Below, piece after piece: positions 28,798 to 37,637 of a stretch of DNA of 64,000 bases. This stretch comes from Pseudomonadota bacterium (GTDB taxonomy: Bacteria; Pseudomonadota; Alphaproteobacteria; Micropepsales; Micropepsaceae). The notes under the pieces were generated by a model, which saw only the letters and a program-made list of their open reading frames with translations, was not told the origin of the DNA and ran no database searches. The stretch's first letter is position 1. Every line of letters begins with the position of its first letter. Position numbers and translations under genes: made by a program. The stretch covers positions 1-64,000 of the forward strand of contig JACQDN010000036.1 of the NCBI GenBank assembly GCA_016201105.1, written 5' to 3'.

Positions 28798-28831
28798 AAA
28801 AAAAAGAGGGAGGGTGTTTCCACCCTCCCTC
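28798..28831 (-). terminator. Rho-independent terminator after hfaD
   Basis: On the minus strand a perfect 11-bp stem (gagggagggtg / caccctccctc, loop gaaa) at 28831-28806 is followed by a run of eight T (28805-28798). It ends the hfaABD transcript 72 bp past the hfaD stop and insulates the ankyrin gene. Confidence 0.85.
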
Positions 28832-28902
28832 AAACATCTCCGTCGTTTAGCCCCCGGGAGATGCTCCTCGCGGATCGATGCCCCTCTGTTATTGGCCCCC
28901 GA

Positions 28903-29568
28903 TCAATTGCCCGTCGAATAGTGGACGATCTGGGCGTCGTTGCCGATCGCCGTCGAACTCACCACCGCTGTGCCGCCGATGTTGACGGCGCTGGCGTTGA
29001 CGGTCGAATTCAAGCTCGATTTGTTGAGCTGAAAGTTCTGCACCGGCGCGTTGGGCGCGTTGGTGTCTTCTTCGAAGGTGTTGCCAAGTGCGCTCGAGGC
29101 GATCGTCATGTCGCCGCCAACGTTTTGAACCGTCGCGTTGATCTTCGAGGATGGATCCTTCACTTCGCATTCCTGGTTGGAATAAACGTCGGTCGTCGTC
29201 GGATCGGTCGAAATGTTCGCCGAGTTGCACACCGCTTGCGAAACCAGGCTCACGTTTTTGCCCACGTTCTTCACGTTGGCGTTCAAGGCCGAACTGATGT
29301 TCACGCTGGTGGCGAACTGATTGTTGGTGACTTTGGTGTCCTGCATCGTCGTCACGTCGAGCACGTTGGCGGCCGCAACGGACTGCGCGACCGCGTTGTC
29401 CTGCACGTTCATCAACTCGGTGTTGACGGTGGAGACGACCGTGTGAAGGTTGACCTGGCCGTTCAGGATCTGGCTGCCGTTAGTTGTCGAGTCCCCGGCG
29501 TAGGCGAGGCTCAGCGGCAGGATCGTCAGAGCCGTAGTAGCGGTAAGGATTTTGATTAGACGGGTCAT
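28903..29568 (-). CDS. hfaD: Holdfast attachment protein HfaD-like
   Basis: A 221-aa exported protein with a signal peptide (MTRLIKILTATTALTILPLS...AYA). The body is rich in Asn, Val, Thr and Ser, with recurring alternations such as INATVQNVGGDMTIASSALG and LNANVKNVGKNVSLVSQAV, as expected for a beta-rich, curli-like surface protein. It has only a few cysteines (SQAVCNSA, SNQECEVKD). Position after hfaA and hfaB supports HfaD, the holdfast anchor component. It is shorter than I recall for Caulobacter HfaD (around 400 aa). The start at 29568 has a good ribosome binding site (aggag), and the gene begins 89 bp inside hfaB. Confidence 0.72.
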   Translation of the reverse strand: MTRLIKILTATTALTILPLSLAYAGDSTTNGSQILNGQVNLHTVVSTVNTELMNVQDNAVAQSVAAANVLDVTTMQDTKVTNNQFATSVNISSALNANVKNVGKNVSLVSQAVCNSANISTDPTTTDVYSNQECEVKDPSSKINATVQNVGGDMTIASSALGNTFEEDTNAPNAPVQNFQLNKSSLNSTVNASAVNIGGTAVVSSTAIGNDAQIVHYSTGN

Positions 29569-30523
29569 TGGTATTCTCCTGGTTGATTGCGTTCTGAGCC
29601 GTGGTGATAGGCGTGGAATTCTGCTGCGCACGTTCGTTCGGATTGGCCAGCGGGTCGCTTTGCGTTTCGCAGGCGCTCTGCGGCATGCGATAGAGGTTGG
29701 ACATCATTTCGAGCACGGCGCGTTCGATGACCGAGCGCACGGCGAGCTGAATGGGCTCGAGAGCGCTTTCGCCGACGCTGGCGTCGAAGAAGGTATGACC
29801 GAGGAAATCGAAGGCGCCGACGGAAATCTGCCGGCCGATGATCTGCTTCTGCTCTGAGATCACTTTGACGACTTCGAGCGTGTTGGTGTCGACGAGACGA
29901 AGATCGAGGCCGACGTTCATCACATACATGCTACCGCCGGCCGTGCCTTTGAGGCCGTTGGTGGCGGCCTCGCCCGCATCCGCGTTGGCGCCCATCGAAC
30001 GGATATTGAAGTTCAGTTCGGTGATGCCGCCGACGAGGTAGTAGTCGGAGCCGGGAATCGAGCCTGCGAAGATCTTGCGGTAGTCCTGGGGACCGTCGGC
30101 GGTGCGCGGACTGTCGCCGATCAGTTTGTTGTTGGCATATTTCAGTTCGAGCTCGGCAACGGACGTATCGAAGCGCTCCACCAGGGGAACGCCGGCTTTG
30201 GCCAGCGCGCTCATCGCCATCAAGGCCGCGCCTTGCGTCAGCTTGCGCCCGCCATTGTCGGATTCGGTTTTGCCCGTGTAGTCGGCGATCTGGCCTACCG
30301 CCACGCGCAGCGGATGCTGGCTTGTGTACGCGGTCATGCAGCGAAGCGCGTCGGAATAGGGCGTCTCGTTGGCGATCACCGGCGCATCACCGATGGGCGT
30401 GGTGTAACGGCCCGAATCGTCGGCCGACGGGCTGATGCAGCCCGAAAGCGTGCCCGAAAGCGCAATCGCGGCGAGCGCGAAAACGAGCGGTTTGATGAAA
30501 TGACGGCGTCCGCGAGCGGTCAT
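29480..30523 (-). CDS. hfaB: HfaB, CsgG-family outer-membrane lipoprotein
   Basis: A 347-aa CsgG-like protein that should form the outer-membrane secretion pore for HfaA and HfaD. The N-terminus is a lipoprotein signal (VFALAAIALSGTLSGC, lipobox Cys near residue 28). The CsgG pattern includes LRVAVGQIADYTGKTE, TQGAALMAMSALAKAGVPLVERFD, DYYLVGGITELNFNI and VGLDLRLVDTNTLEVVKVIS. The C-terminal ~60 aa after NLYRMPQSAC are Asn/Gln/Pro-rich and overlap hfaD in another frame. It lies 14 bp after hfaA. Confidence 0.86.
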   Translation of the reverse strand: MTARGRRHFIKPLVFALAAIALSGTLSGCISPSADDSGRYTTPIGDAPVIANETPYSDALRCMTAYTSQHPLRVAVGQIADYTGKTESDNGGRKLTQGAALMAMSALAKAGVPLVERFDTSVAELELKYANNKLIGDSPRTADGPQDYRKIFAGSIPGSDYYLVGGITELNFNIRSMGANADAGEAATNGLKGTAGGSMYVMNVGLDLRLVDTNTLEVVKVISEQKQIIGRQISVGAFDFLGHTFFDASVGESALEPIQLAVRSVIERAVLEMMSNLYRMPQSACETQSDPLANPNERAQQNSTPITTAQNAINQENTNDPSNQNPYRYYGSDDPAAEPRLRRGLDN

Positions 30524-30537
30524 GGGTGGGGGTCCCC

Positions 30538-30972
30538 TTACTTGCCTTTGAGTTTGACGGTGGCCTTCACGTCACCGGTATTCGTCTGATGCGAATTCAC
30601 GATGACCGTGTTCCAGGAACCGACGGTGATGACGTTGAGCGAATTGCCGATGGCGGTCGCGTCGCCGAACATGGAGCTGGTGTGGTTCTGAATGCCTACG
30701 CCCGAGCTGAAGGCGCTTGCAGACGCCGAAGCGCTGGAGCGGGCGAAGGAGGAACTGGTGAACTGTCCGTTCACGACGGTCAGGTTGCCGTTGGCATCGC
30801 GCAGCGAGGGATCGACAGCCGCGTTTTCCTGCCCGGCATTCATGCCGTAGGGGTGATTGTATTCCGCGGCATTGGAGTAATCGCCTGCTTGCGCCGCGCC
30901 CGCGATGAGCAGGCAAGCCAGAGCGGTAAGCCCGAACGTCTTCGACCCGAACGTCTTCGAAATGGTGCGCAT
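30538..30972 (-). CDS. hfaA: HfaA holdfast attachment protein
   Basis: A 144-aa exported protein with signal peptide (LTALACLLIAGAAQA). The middle is a Ser/Ala-rich stretch (SSFARSSASASASAFSSG). The C-terminus has a conserved curli-like segment (FGDATAIGNSLNVITVGSW, NTVIVNSHQTNTG). HfaA is thought to be an amyloid-like surface fibre that tethers the holdfast polysaccharide. It is the first gene of an hfaABD operon, which in Caulobacter is expressed at the stalked pole. The 131 bp upstream to the next gene hold the promoter, which I could not define. Confidence 0.8.
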   Translation of the reverse strand: MRTISKTFGSKTFGLTALACLLIAGAAQAGDYSNAAEYNHPYGMNAGQENAAVDPSLRDANGNLTVVNGQFTSSSFARSSASASASAFSSGVGIQNHTSSMFGDATAIGNSLNVITVGSWNTVIVNSHQTNTGDVKATVKLKGK

Positions 30973-31103
30973 GGCTGTGTGCCCGGTTTATCTCCGCACC
31001 CATGGAGCAACCGCCGTGCCAACGCTTAACGGCCGTTAAGCGCTCGATCTGTTCCAAAGCGGGACGAACACGGCTAGTTTTGCGGCAAAGCGCGGAGAGC
31101 GGC

Positions 31104-31709
31104 GTGGCAACCCTGGAATTCTTCTTCGATTGTTCTTCGCCCTGGACCTATCTCGCGTTCACGCGCATTCACGGCGTGCTCGAAAGAACGCGCGCCAAGA
31201 TCGTCTGGCGTCCCATTTTGGTCGGCGGTGTGTTTAACGCGGTGAACCAGGATGTTTACCAGCGCCGCGCCAGCCCCGACCCGCGCAAGGCCGCTTATTC
31301 GGAAAAGGATCTGCAGGATTGGGCGCGGCTCGCCGGAATTCGCATCGGCAAGCCTGCGGTCTTTCCCGTGCGCGCGGTTTCGATGATGCGAAGTGCCGTT
31401 GCGGCGGCCGAGAAGGATGCACTCGTCCCCTACGCGCGCGCGGCGTTCGAAACCTATTGGGGGAAATTGAAGGACGTCAGTCAGCCGGGCGTGCTGGCCG
31501 AGGTCGCGGCCAAGGCCGGCCTTGATCCCGATTGGATTGCAATGCGCAGCGAAGAGCCCCAGATCAAGGAGCAGCTGCGCAAGAATACCGACGAGGTCAT
31601 CGCGCGCGGCGGCTTCGGATCGCCGACCATGTTCGTTAACGGCACCGACATGTATTTCGGAAACGATCGCCTGCCGCTGGTCGAAGCGGCGCTCTCCAGG
31701 GCCGGCTGA
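31104..31709 (+). CDS. DsbA-like 2-hydroxychromene-2-carboxylate isomerase family protein
   Basis: A 201-aa thioredoxin-fold protein of the HCCA isomerase / kappa-GST group. The N-terminus LEFFFDCSSPWTYLAF carries the Ser-Pro-Trp site in place of CxxC, and the C-terminus has GGFGSPTMFVNGTDMYFGNDR. Start is GTG 31104 behind ggagag. The stop overlaps the rhomboid start (TGATG). Members act in naphthalene-type aromatic degradation or glutathione-dependent isomerisation; no degradation genes are adjacent, so the role is open. Confidence 0.87.
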   Translation: MATLEFFFDCSSPWTYLAFTRIHGVLERTRAKIVWRPILVGGVFNAVNQDVYQRRASPDPRKAAYSEKDLQDWARLAGIRIGKPAVFPVRAVSMMRSAVAAAEKDALVPYARAAFETYWGKLKDVSQPGVLAEVAAKAGLDPDWIAMRSEEPQIKEQLRKNTDEVIARGGFGSPTMFVNGTDMYFGNDRLPLVEAALSRAG

Positions 31710-32419
31710 TGGTTCATTTTCAGGAAACGCGCCAGCCCTTCTTCCGCGTGCCGGGCGCGGTGCTCGTCCTCATCGGCGTTATCGTGGCGGCGCATTTGCT
31801 GCGCGTCTTCGTTTTTCCGGAATATTCGGACAAGCTGTTTGTCGAATACGGTTTCATTCCCGCGCGCTATTCCGCCGCCTATCTCGCCGCGCACCACTAC
31901 AATCCCGGCACATGGTTCGAGCGTGTCGTGCCTTTCGTCAGCCATCTGTTTCTGCACGGCAACTGGACGCATCTGGCCATCAACATGATCTGGCTGCTTC
32001 CGTTCGGGGCGGTCGTGGCGCGCCGTTTCGGGCCGTGGCTGTTCTTTCTCTTCTTTCTGGTCTGCGGCGTTGCGGGCGCGGTGACCCATATGGCGCTCAA
32101 CTGGGGCTCGGATATCCCCACTATCGGCGCTTCCGGCGCGATCTCGGGATTGATGGCGGCCGGCTTCAGGATGATGAGCTATCCGCCAGGGGCGCCTGAG
32201 CGCGAAGAGCTGCTCCCTCTTCTCTCGCGCCCGATTCTGGGGATTTCCGCGGTCTGGATCGCCCTCAATGCCGTGCTTGGGATGACGGGGTTTGGCGCGG
32301 GCCCCGACGTGGTCACCAACATCGCCTGGCAGGCGCATTTGGGCGGGTTTGTTGCTGGCCTCCTGCTTTCCGGCCTTTTCGACCGGTTTCGGCCGCGGGT
32401 TCCGACGGTAAGTGCTTGA
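31709..32419 (+). CDS. Rhomboid intramembrane serine protease
   Basis: A 236-aa polytopic protease. The catalytic Ser is in TIGASGAISGLMAAG and the catalytic His in AWQAHLGGFVAGLL. The oxyanion Asn lies in HGNWTHLAINMIWL. About six helices are visible. It shares a 1-bp overlap with the isomerase gene. Substrate unknown. Confidence 0.93.
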   Translation: MVHFQETRQPFFRVPGAVLVLIGVIVAAHLLRVFVFPEYSDKLFVEYGFIPARYSAAYLAAHHYNPGTWFERVVPFVSHLFLHGNWTHLAINMIWLLPFGAVVARRFGPWLFFLFFLVCGVAGAVTHMALNWGSDIPTIGASGAISGLMAAGFRMMSYPPGAPEREELLPLLSRPILGISAVWIALNAVLGMTGFGAGPDVVTNIAWQAHLGGFVAGLLLSGLFDRFRPRVPTVSA

Positions 32420-32480
32420 ACCCGCTGGGACGCGTAATAGATAAAGCAGAGCGGCGCTTCGGCCGCGCATGGAGATGAGC

Positions 32481-32810
32481 ATGAGCGATCCTGCCAGCGG
32501 AACCGTACCCCCGGGCGACGGCACAGCCGCCCCCAAAACGGATCATCCGGCCGATCATCGCACGCCCTTTCCGGCCGTGCGGCTTCTTTATTCCCTCGGC
32601 TTCGGCATCATCGCCTGGTTCGTGTTCTGGATCACGATCCTGGTGGCGCTCGTCCAATTCGTCGTCGTTGCCGTCAACGGCAAGGTGAACGACGAACTTC
32701 GCAATTTCACCGTGAGCTTAATCCAGTATCTTTGGGAACTGCTGGCCTTCATCACCTTCGTGCGCGATGAACAACCGTTCCCCATCGGACAATTCCCCAA
32801 GCACCCTTAA
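32481..32810 (+). CDS. DUF4389 membrane protein
   Basis: A 109-aa protein with one long hydrophobic hairpin (FGIIAWFVFWITILVALVQF) followed by a soluble, conserved tail (NDELRNFTVSLIQYLWELLA, FPIGQFPKHP). This matches DUF4389, of unknown function. I chose ATG 32481 because GGAG sits six bases before it; two more in-frame ATGs lie at 32469 and 32475. Its 3' end overlaps the next gene by 44 bp. Confidence 0.8.
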   Translation: MSDPASGTVPPGDGTAAPKTDHPADHRTPFPAVRLLYSLGFGIIAWFVFWITILVALVQFVVVAVNGKVNDELRNFTVSLIQYLWELLAFITFVRDEQPFPIGQFPKHP

Positions 32811-33975
32811 GCGTTCAAACATCCTTGAGCGCGAAGGCCGCGAAGTTCTCGGCGCGTTTCAACTCGCGCCGGATTTGATTCATCTCAACCACGGTTCCTT
32901 CGGCGCCGTGCCGAAAAGCGTCGCCGCCGAACAGGACCGCTGGCGCGCATTGATCGAGCGCGACGCAACCGGGTTCTTCAAAGACGTTTTGCCCGATGAA
33001 TTGCGGCGCCAAGCGGGAAGCGTCGCTTCACGCTTTGGCGGCAAAGCGAACGATTGGGTGTTTGTCGAAAACGCGACGCAAGCGATAAATGGCGTGCTGT
33101 CTTCGTTTCCCTTGCGCCAGGGCGATGAAATCGTCACGACGTCCCACGCTTACGGCGCGGTGATGAAAGCGTTGCTGCACTGGTCCACGCGCCGCGATGC
33201 CAAACTTGTCGTTGCCGATCTGCCGTTCTTTCTGGAGTCCGATCAACAAGTGATCGAAATCGTGCGCAAGACATTCACCGCGCGCACCAAGCTCCTTGTC
33301 GTCGATCACATCACCTCTTCGACGGCGGCGATCTTTCCGGTCAAAGAGATTGTCGCGCAGGCGCGCGCCGCGGGCATTGCCGTTCTGGTCGATGGCGCCC
33401 ATGTGCCCGGGCACTTGCCGCTTGGCGTCGAAGAGATCGGCGCGGACTGGTACACCGGCAACGCCCATAAATGGCTGTTCGCGCCCAAGGGCTGCGGTCT
33501 GTTGTGGACGTCACCGGCCCGCCAGGCGGTTACCAGCCCGGCCGTGCTCTCCTGGGGCAGCGATCAGGGATACACCGCCGCCTTCGACTGGATCGGCACC
33601 CGCGATGTCACGCCCTGGCTCTGCTTCGAGGCGGCCGCAGCCGCGCATGATGGCTTTGGAGGTGCGGATCTGATGGTCCGCAATCGCCGGCTGGCCAACG
33701 ATGCTTGTCTCTATCTCATTGAAAATACTAATAGAAAGCCGAGTTCTGGGATGTCACAGCGCGGCGCGATGGCGGCGATCGCCATAGCCCCGGCCCCCAC
33801 CGATGCCGACGCTCCCGCGCAGCTGCGGCGCCGGCTGGCGCGAGACTATGGAATCGTCGCCCCGCTGACGGCTTTCGCCGACCGTTTGTGGCTCAGGATT
33901 TCGGTTCAGCTTTACAACGAATGGTCGGACTACGAAGCGCTTCGCGCCGCATTGGACGCTGTGATCGGCGGTTAA
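32767..33975 (+). CDS. Class V aminotransferase (isopenicillin N epimerase-like)
   Basis: A 402-aa PLP enzyme. The N-terminal IHLNHGSFGAVPKSV motif is typical of the isopenicillin N epimerase / EgtE-like branch. The PLP lysine is in WYTGNAHKWLFAPKG, and VLVDGAHVPGHLPL supplies the cofactor-ring Asp. ENATQAINGVL binds phosphate. No ergothioneine genes lie nearby, so a desulfurase or transaminase role cannot be settled. The start at 32767 lies inside the DUF4389 gene. Confidence 0.86.
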   Translation: MNNRSPSDNSPSTLKRSNILEREGREVLGAFQLAPDLIHLNHGSFGAVPKSVAAEQDRWRALIERDATGFFKDVLPDELRRQAGSVASRFGGKANDWVFVENATQAINGVLSSFPLRQGDEIVTTSHAYGAVMKALLHWSTRRDAKLVVADLPFFLESDQQVIEIVRKTFTARTKLLVVDHITSSTAAIFPVKEIVAQARAAGIAVLVDGAHVPGHLPLGVEEIGADWYTGNAHKWLFAPKGCGLLWTSPARQAVTSPAVLSWGSDQGYTAAFDWIGTRDVTPWLCFEAAAAAHDGFGGADLMVRNRRLANDACLYLIENTNRKPSSGMSQRGAMAAIAIAPAPTDADAPAQLRRRLARDYGIVAPLTAFADRLWLRISVQLYNEWSDYEALRAALDAVIGG

Positions 33976-34258
33976 CCAGTATCGCTGAACACCTTGTTAA
34001 GACTTGACGATTTGAAGTTGTAGGAATCTCTGGGTCTCTCATCGCCAGGTGGAGAATTTCAGTGTGGCATTGAAGGTACAAAGCGATAGGAAATGACCCG
34101 ATAGCGGTTGTTTAAAGCCATATCTGCTTGCCGCCTTCGAAATGTTCCTCCTATCCTCTCGTTGCGAAAATAGGCTGCACGTGACTCGTCCGGGGTAGGG
34201 CGGGGCGTGGTGTGCCAGATATTCCGCCGCAAGGCGGGGTTGCAACGGGGAGCCAGAA

Positions 34259-37200
34259 ATGCCTGCTACAATCCGGAACCGGAAATCCCGGTCCATTACG
34301 TTCACGAGCGCTTTGCTGCTGGGTTCATGCTTGGTAGCGCCGGTGTTTGCCGCTGAAATCGAAGTGGTCACGGTGACCGCCGAAAAGAAGGCGGAAGACA
34401 TTCAATCGGTGCCGATCGCGGTGTCCGCGTTCTCGGGTGAAGATCTCAGCAGGAAGCAGATTACCGGCTTCGCCGATTTGCAGTTCAACATTCCGTCCGT
34501 GTACTTCTCGCACGGCAACTTCGGCCCCTCCAACTTCTCGATCCGCGGCATCGGCTCGCTCGCGGTGACCACATCGGGCGACGCTGGCGTGTCGGTGAAC
34601 GTCAACGATATCTACCTGTCGTCCCCTCCATTGACGACAGCTACGTATTACGACGTTGAGCGTCTGGAAGTGCTGCGCGGTCCGCAGTCCACGCTGTACG
34701 GACGTAACGCGACGGGCGGTGCGATCAACACGATTACGGCCAAGCCCAATGTCGATGAATTCAAGAGCGATATCGAAGCGACCTACGGCAACTTCAACGG
34801 CAAAGAAGTCCGCGCCATGGTCAACGTCCCGTTGGTCGAGGGCCAACTCGGTCTGCGCCTCGCCGGCTTCTGGGAAAGCCGCGACGGCACGATCGATAAC
34901 GTCTTCGCCAGCACGCATGCAGGCGTTGCCAGCAAAATCGACAGCCGCCACGACTACTCGCTGCGCGGCTCGCTGCGCTGGCAGCCCAGCGACAAGACGA
35001 CGGTCGATCTGGTCTTGTCGGCTAGCAACGAAAGCGACTCGCGCGTTCGTGCGCAGAAACAGCTCTGTCATCGCGACAGTTCCGGTGTCCTGGGTTGCTT
35101 GCCCGACAAATTGGCCGACGAGGCGATCAACGGAAATGCGACCTTCGGCACGCTGTTCGCCAGTAACATAGGACCGCTGGGCAGCTTTGGGCCGGTATCC
35201 TTCCTTCCGATCTTTGACGTGGCAGACACGACCAACGGAGCTTTCCTGGGCCTTGGCGGTCCTGGCTTAGGCGCGACGGCCGTGGTGCCGCAGAGTCTTC
35301 GCAAAGTGAGCACGGATTTCACACCGTTCACGAGAGGCTACAACCAGTTCGGCAATTTCGAGTGGAAGCAGAATTGGTCCAGCTGGCTGACGATGAACGT
35401 GCTGTTCGGGTACGACCACAACTCGGGCCGGAGCCAGGAAAGCTACTCCAACGCCGTCGGTGACACTTTTGCCAGCATCGGGCCGACGCTGACGCAAACC
35501 TTGTTCGGTTTGACGCCGGCCTTTGGCACCAACAGCCTGCAGATCAGTCAGAACACGTTCTGCTTCTTCGGGCTGGCGCCGACCAATTGCTCGACCTACT
35601 ACGGCAGTGCGTTCGGTCCGAAGATCGGAACGCTCCCCGTCGACGCGGTCGGCAAGAACGGCACGACGGGTTTGAATATCCTGAAATATTCGAACCGCGT
35701 CTTCGCCTATGACCAGATTGACGGCGCCAACACCGAATGGACCGGCGAAGTTCGCTTTGCCTCGAATTTCGATGGCCCGCTCAACTTCCTGATCGCCGGA
35801 TACCATCTGTCGAACACCAACGATGCGCACTACTTCGTGAATGCGAATACGCTGGATTTGATGGGCATTGACCTAGGACCGCTTCTCGCGGGTAACGGTT
35901 TTGTGCTGTCGCCCATGCAGTACGACAACAACAACAACCGCTATGACCTGACGTCCAACGCGGTGTTCGGCGAACTGTACTGGGATGCGATCCCCGACAC
36001 GCTGAAGTTTACCGGCGGGTTGCGGTACAGCTCGGACCACAAGTTCTTTTCGTCAAAGCAGACGTTGTTCAACACGGTCCAGCCGATTGGCACCCAAACG
36101 GTACCCGGCGTCTTCGTGACACAGGCCGCGAACTTCCACGCCTGGACCGGCCGATTTGTAATGGACTGGACGCCGAAACTGGACTGGACGGACCAGACGA
36201 ACATCTACGCGTCCTATTCGCGTGGCTATAGGTCCGGCGGCTTCAACCCGCCGTCGTTTACGAATGCCTTCCCGCCGACGTTTGCGCCCGAAACGTTGGA
36301 CGCGATCGAAGTCGGAGCCAAGAACACGTTGCCGTTCCTTGGCGGTACGCTGCAGGCCAATCTCGATGCCTGGTACTACAACTACAAAGGCTTTCAGGTG
36401 TCGGCGATCATCGACCGCACTTCGGTCAATTCGAACATCAATTCGAAGCTTTGGGGCGTGGAAGGCGAATTCTTCTATGCACCGGATGACCGTTGGCAGT
36501 TCAACCTGAACACGGGCTTCACCAACTCGCGGATTGGAAACACTTCGCAAGTGGATCCGCGCGATCCGACACAGGATGCCGCCAATGCAACGTTGCTGAA
36601 GGACGACCTTGGCGCCAACTGTTCGATCTTCAACACGGCCGGCGCCGCGCCTTCTGCGGCGACATCGCCTGCGTTCAATGCCATGTTTGCGACGCCGCCG
36701 ACGGCGACCAGCGCAGCAAGTTCGCCGATCACGAATGTTGCGGCGCAGGCCTTCTTCCTGCAACGGGGCTTCAGTTGCTCAAACCTGTCGTCCGCCAACC
36801 AGCTGTTCAATTCTGTGGGCGGTGGTGCAGCCGGTGTTGCCGCGATTGCGGCAGTTGGCCCGCTGAATCCGAATCCTAACCGCCGTTTTCTTACTGTAGC
36901 GCAGGCAGGTGCTGTTGCATCAATCTACTCCGCCGGCTACCGCTACGAGTTCGGTGTTCCGGTTTCCCTCTCGGGCAACGAAATGCCGAATACTCCGAAG
37001 TGGACGGTGAGCGTCGGCGCCCAGTACACCATGCCGCTGGAGAACGATTTCAACATCGTCACCCGCGTCGACTACTACTGGAAGGATAGGTCGTTCGGCC
37101 GCATCTTCAATGCCGGGGCTGACCGCATCAAGGCTTGGGATGTTGCCAACGCCTCGATGCAGCTGAATGCGCCGGATGATCAGTGGTATGCGCGCGCATG

Positions 37201-37330
37201 GGTCAAAAATATCTTCGATAAGGCGAACATCACGGGCATGTACATCACCGACCCGTCGTCCGCTCTGTTCACCAACGTGTTCGTTGGCGAGCCGCGCACG
37301 TATGGTCTGACAGTCGGCGCGCACTTCTAA
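34259..37330 (+). CDS. TonB-dependent outer-membrane receptor
   Basis: A 1023-aa receptor with signal peptide (SALLLGSCLVAPVFA). A TonB-box-like EVVTVTAEKK starts the plug, with AEDIQSVPIAVSAFSGEDL and GPQSTLYGRNATGGAINTIT. The remaining ~850 aa form the barrel, ending VGEPRTYGLTVGAHF with terminal Phe. The style (IASYSRGYRSGGFNPP-like strands) fits the large alphaproteobacterial receptors for siderophores, vitamins or plant-derived compounds; the ligand is unknown. An Ala/Thr/Ser-rich extracellular insertion lies near residues 780-890. The ribosome binding site is cggggagcc. The 283 bp upstream hold no gene, and I see no cobalamin-riboswitch motif there. Confidence 0.93.
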   Translation: MPATIRNRKSRSITFTSALLLGSCLVAPVFAAEIEVVTVTAEKKAEDIQSVPIAVSAFSGEDLSRKQITGFADLQFNIPSVYFSHGNFGPSNFSIRGIGSLAVTTSGDAGVSVNVNDIYLSSPPLTTATYYDVERLEVLRGPQSTLYGRNATGGAINTITAKPNVDEFKSDIEATYGNFNGKEVRAMVNVPLVEGQLGLRLAGFWESRDGTIDNVFASTHAGVASKIDSRHDYSLRGSLRWQPSDKTTVDLVLSASNESDSRVRAQKQLCHRDSSGVLGCLPDKLADEAINGNATFGTLFASNIGPLGSFGPVSFLPIFDVADTTNGAFLGLGGPGLGATAVVPQSLRKVSTDFTPFTRGYNQFGNFEWKQNWSSWLTMNVLFGYDHNSGRSQESYSNAVGDTFASIGPTLTQTLFGLTPAFGTNSLQISQNTFCFFGLAPTNCSTYYGSAFGPKIGTLPVDAVGKNGTTGLNILKYSNRVFAYDQIDGANTEWTGEVRFASNFDGPLNFLIAGYHLSNTNDAHYFVNANTLDLMGIDLGPLLAGNGFVLSPMQYDNNNNRYDLTSNAVFGELYWDAIPDTLKFTGGLRYSSDHKFFSSKQTLFNTVQPIGTQTVPGVFVTQAANFHAWTGRFVMDWTPKLDWTDQTNIYASYSRGYRSGGFNPPSFTNAFPPTFAPETLDAIEVGAKNTLPFLGGTLQANLDAWYYNYKGFQVSAIIDRTSVNSNINSKLWGVEGEFFYAPDDRWQFNLNTGFTNSRIGNTSQVDPRDPTQDAANATLLKDDLGANCSIFNTAGAAPSAATSPAFNAMFATPPTATSAASSPITNVAAQAFFLQRGFSCSNLSSANQLFNSVGGGAAGVAAIAAVGPLNPNPNRRFLTVAQAGAVASIYSAGYRYEFGVPVSLSGNEMPNTPKWTVSVGAQYTMPLENDFNIVTRVDYYWKDRSFGRIFNAGADRIKAWDVANASMQLNAPDDQWYARAWVKNIFDKANITGMYITDPSSALFTNVFVGEPRTYGLTVGAHF

Positions 37331-37352
37331 GCGAACCGGCAAACAGTCTGCG

Positions 37353-37383
37353 AAAGGGCGCCGGGAAACCGGCGCCCTTTTCG
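37353..37383 (+). terminator. Rho-independent terminator after the TonB receptor gene
   Basis: A perfect 12-bp stem (aaagggcgccgg / ccggcgcccttt, loop gaaa) followed by T-rich sequence lies 22 bp after the stop. The same stem recurs at 58826. Confidence 0.85.
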
Positions 37384-37399
37384 TTGTTTATCGGTTACT

Positions 37400-37600
37400 A
37401 TCACCTTTCCCTCGTGGAGAGGTCGAAATTTGCGGAACGCAAATTTCGGGTGAGGGGAAGCCTCACCGCCGTGCTCTGCTCTTAACCCTCAACCGAAAAA
37501 TCCTTCGCTACGCTCAAGTTTTTTGACCTCCCCACCCGCCTACGCTTCGCTTCGGCGCGGCAGGAGCGTGCATATGGCACGCCGTAGCCTTGGCGAAGGC
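37400..37600. repeat. Degenerate palindromic repeats in the receptor-AKR gap
   Basis: The 307-bp gap 37331-37637 holds the terminator and then a palindrome (ccctcgtggagaggtcgaaatt ... aaatttcgggtgaggggaag in outline, 37411-37460) with an internal hairpin aaatttgcg / cgcaaattt. A weaker hairpin (cgcctacgcttcgcttcggcg) lies near 37538. It belongs to the family at 16056 and 47816. No gene seen. Confidence 0.55.
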
Positions 37601-37637
37601 GGCGGCGAGGAGGTGAAAACTCAAACGGAGACTCCCC

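Noticed and set aside
33976-34258. Riboswitch upstream of the TonB receptor gene
   Set aside because: I found no B12-box or other conserved riboswitch core in this gap.
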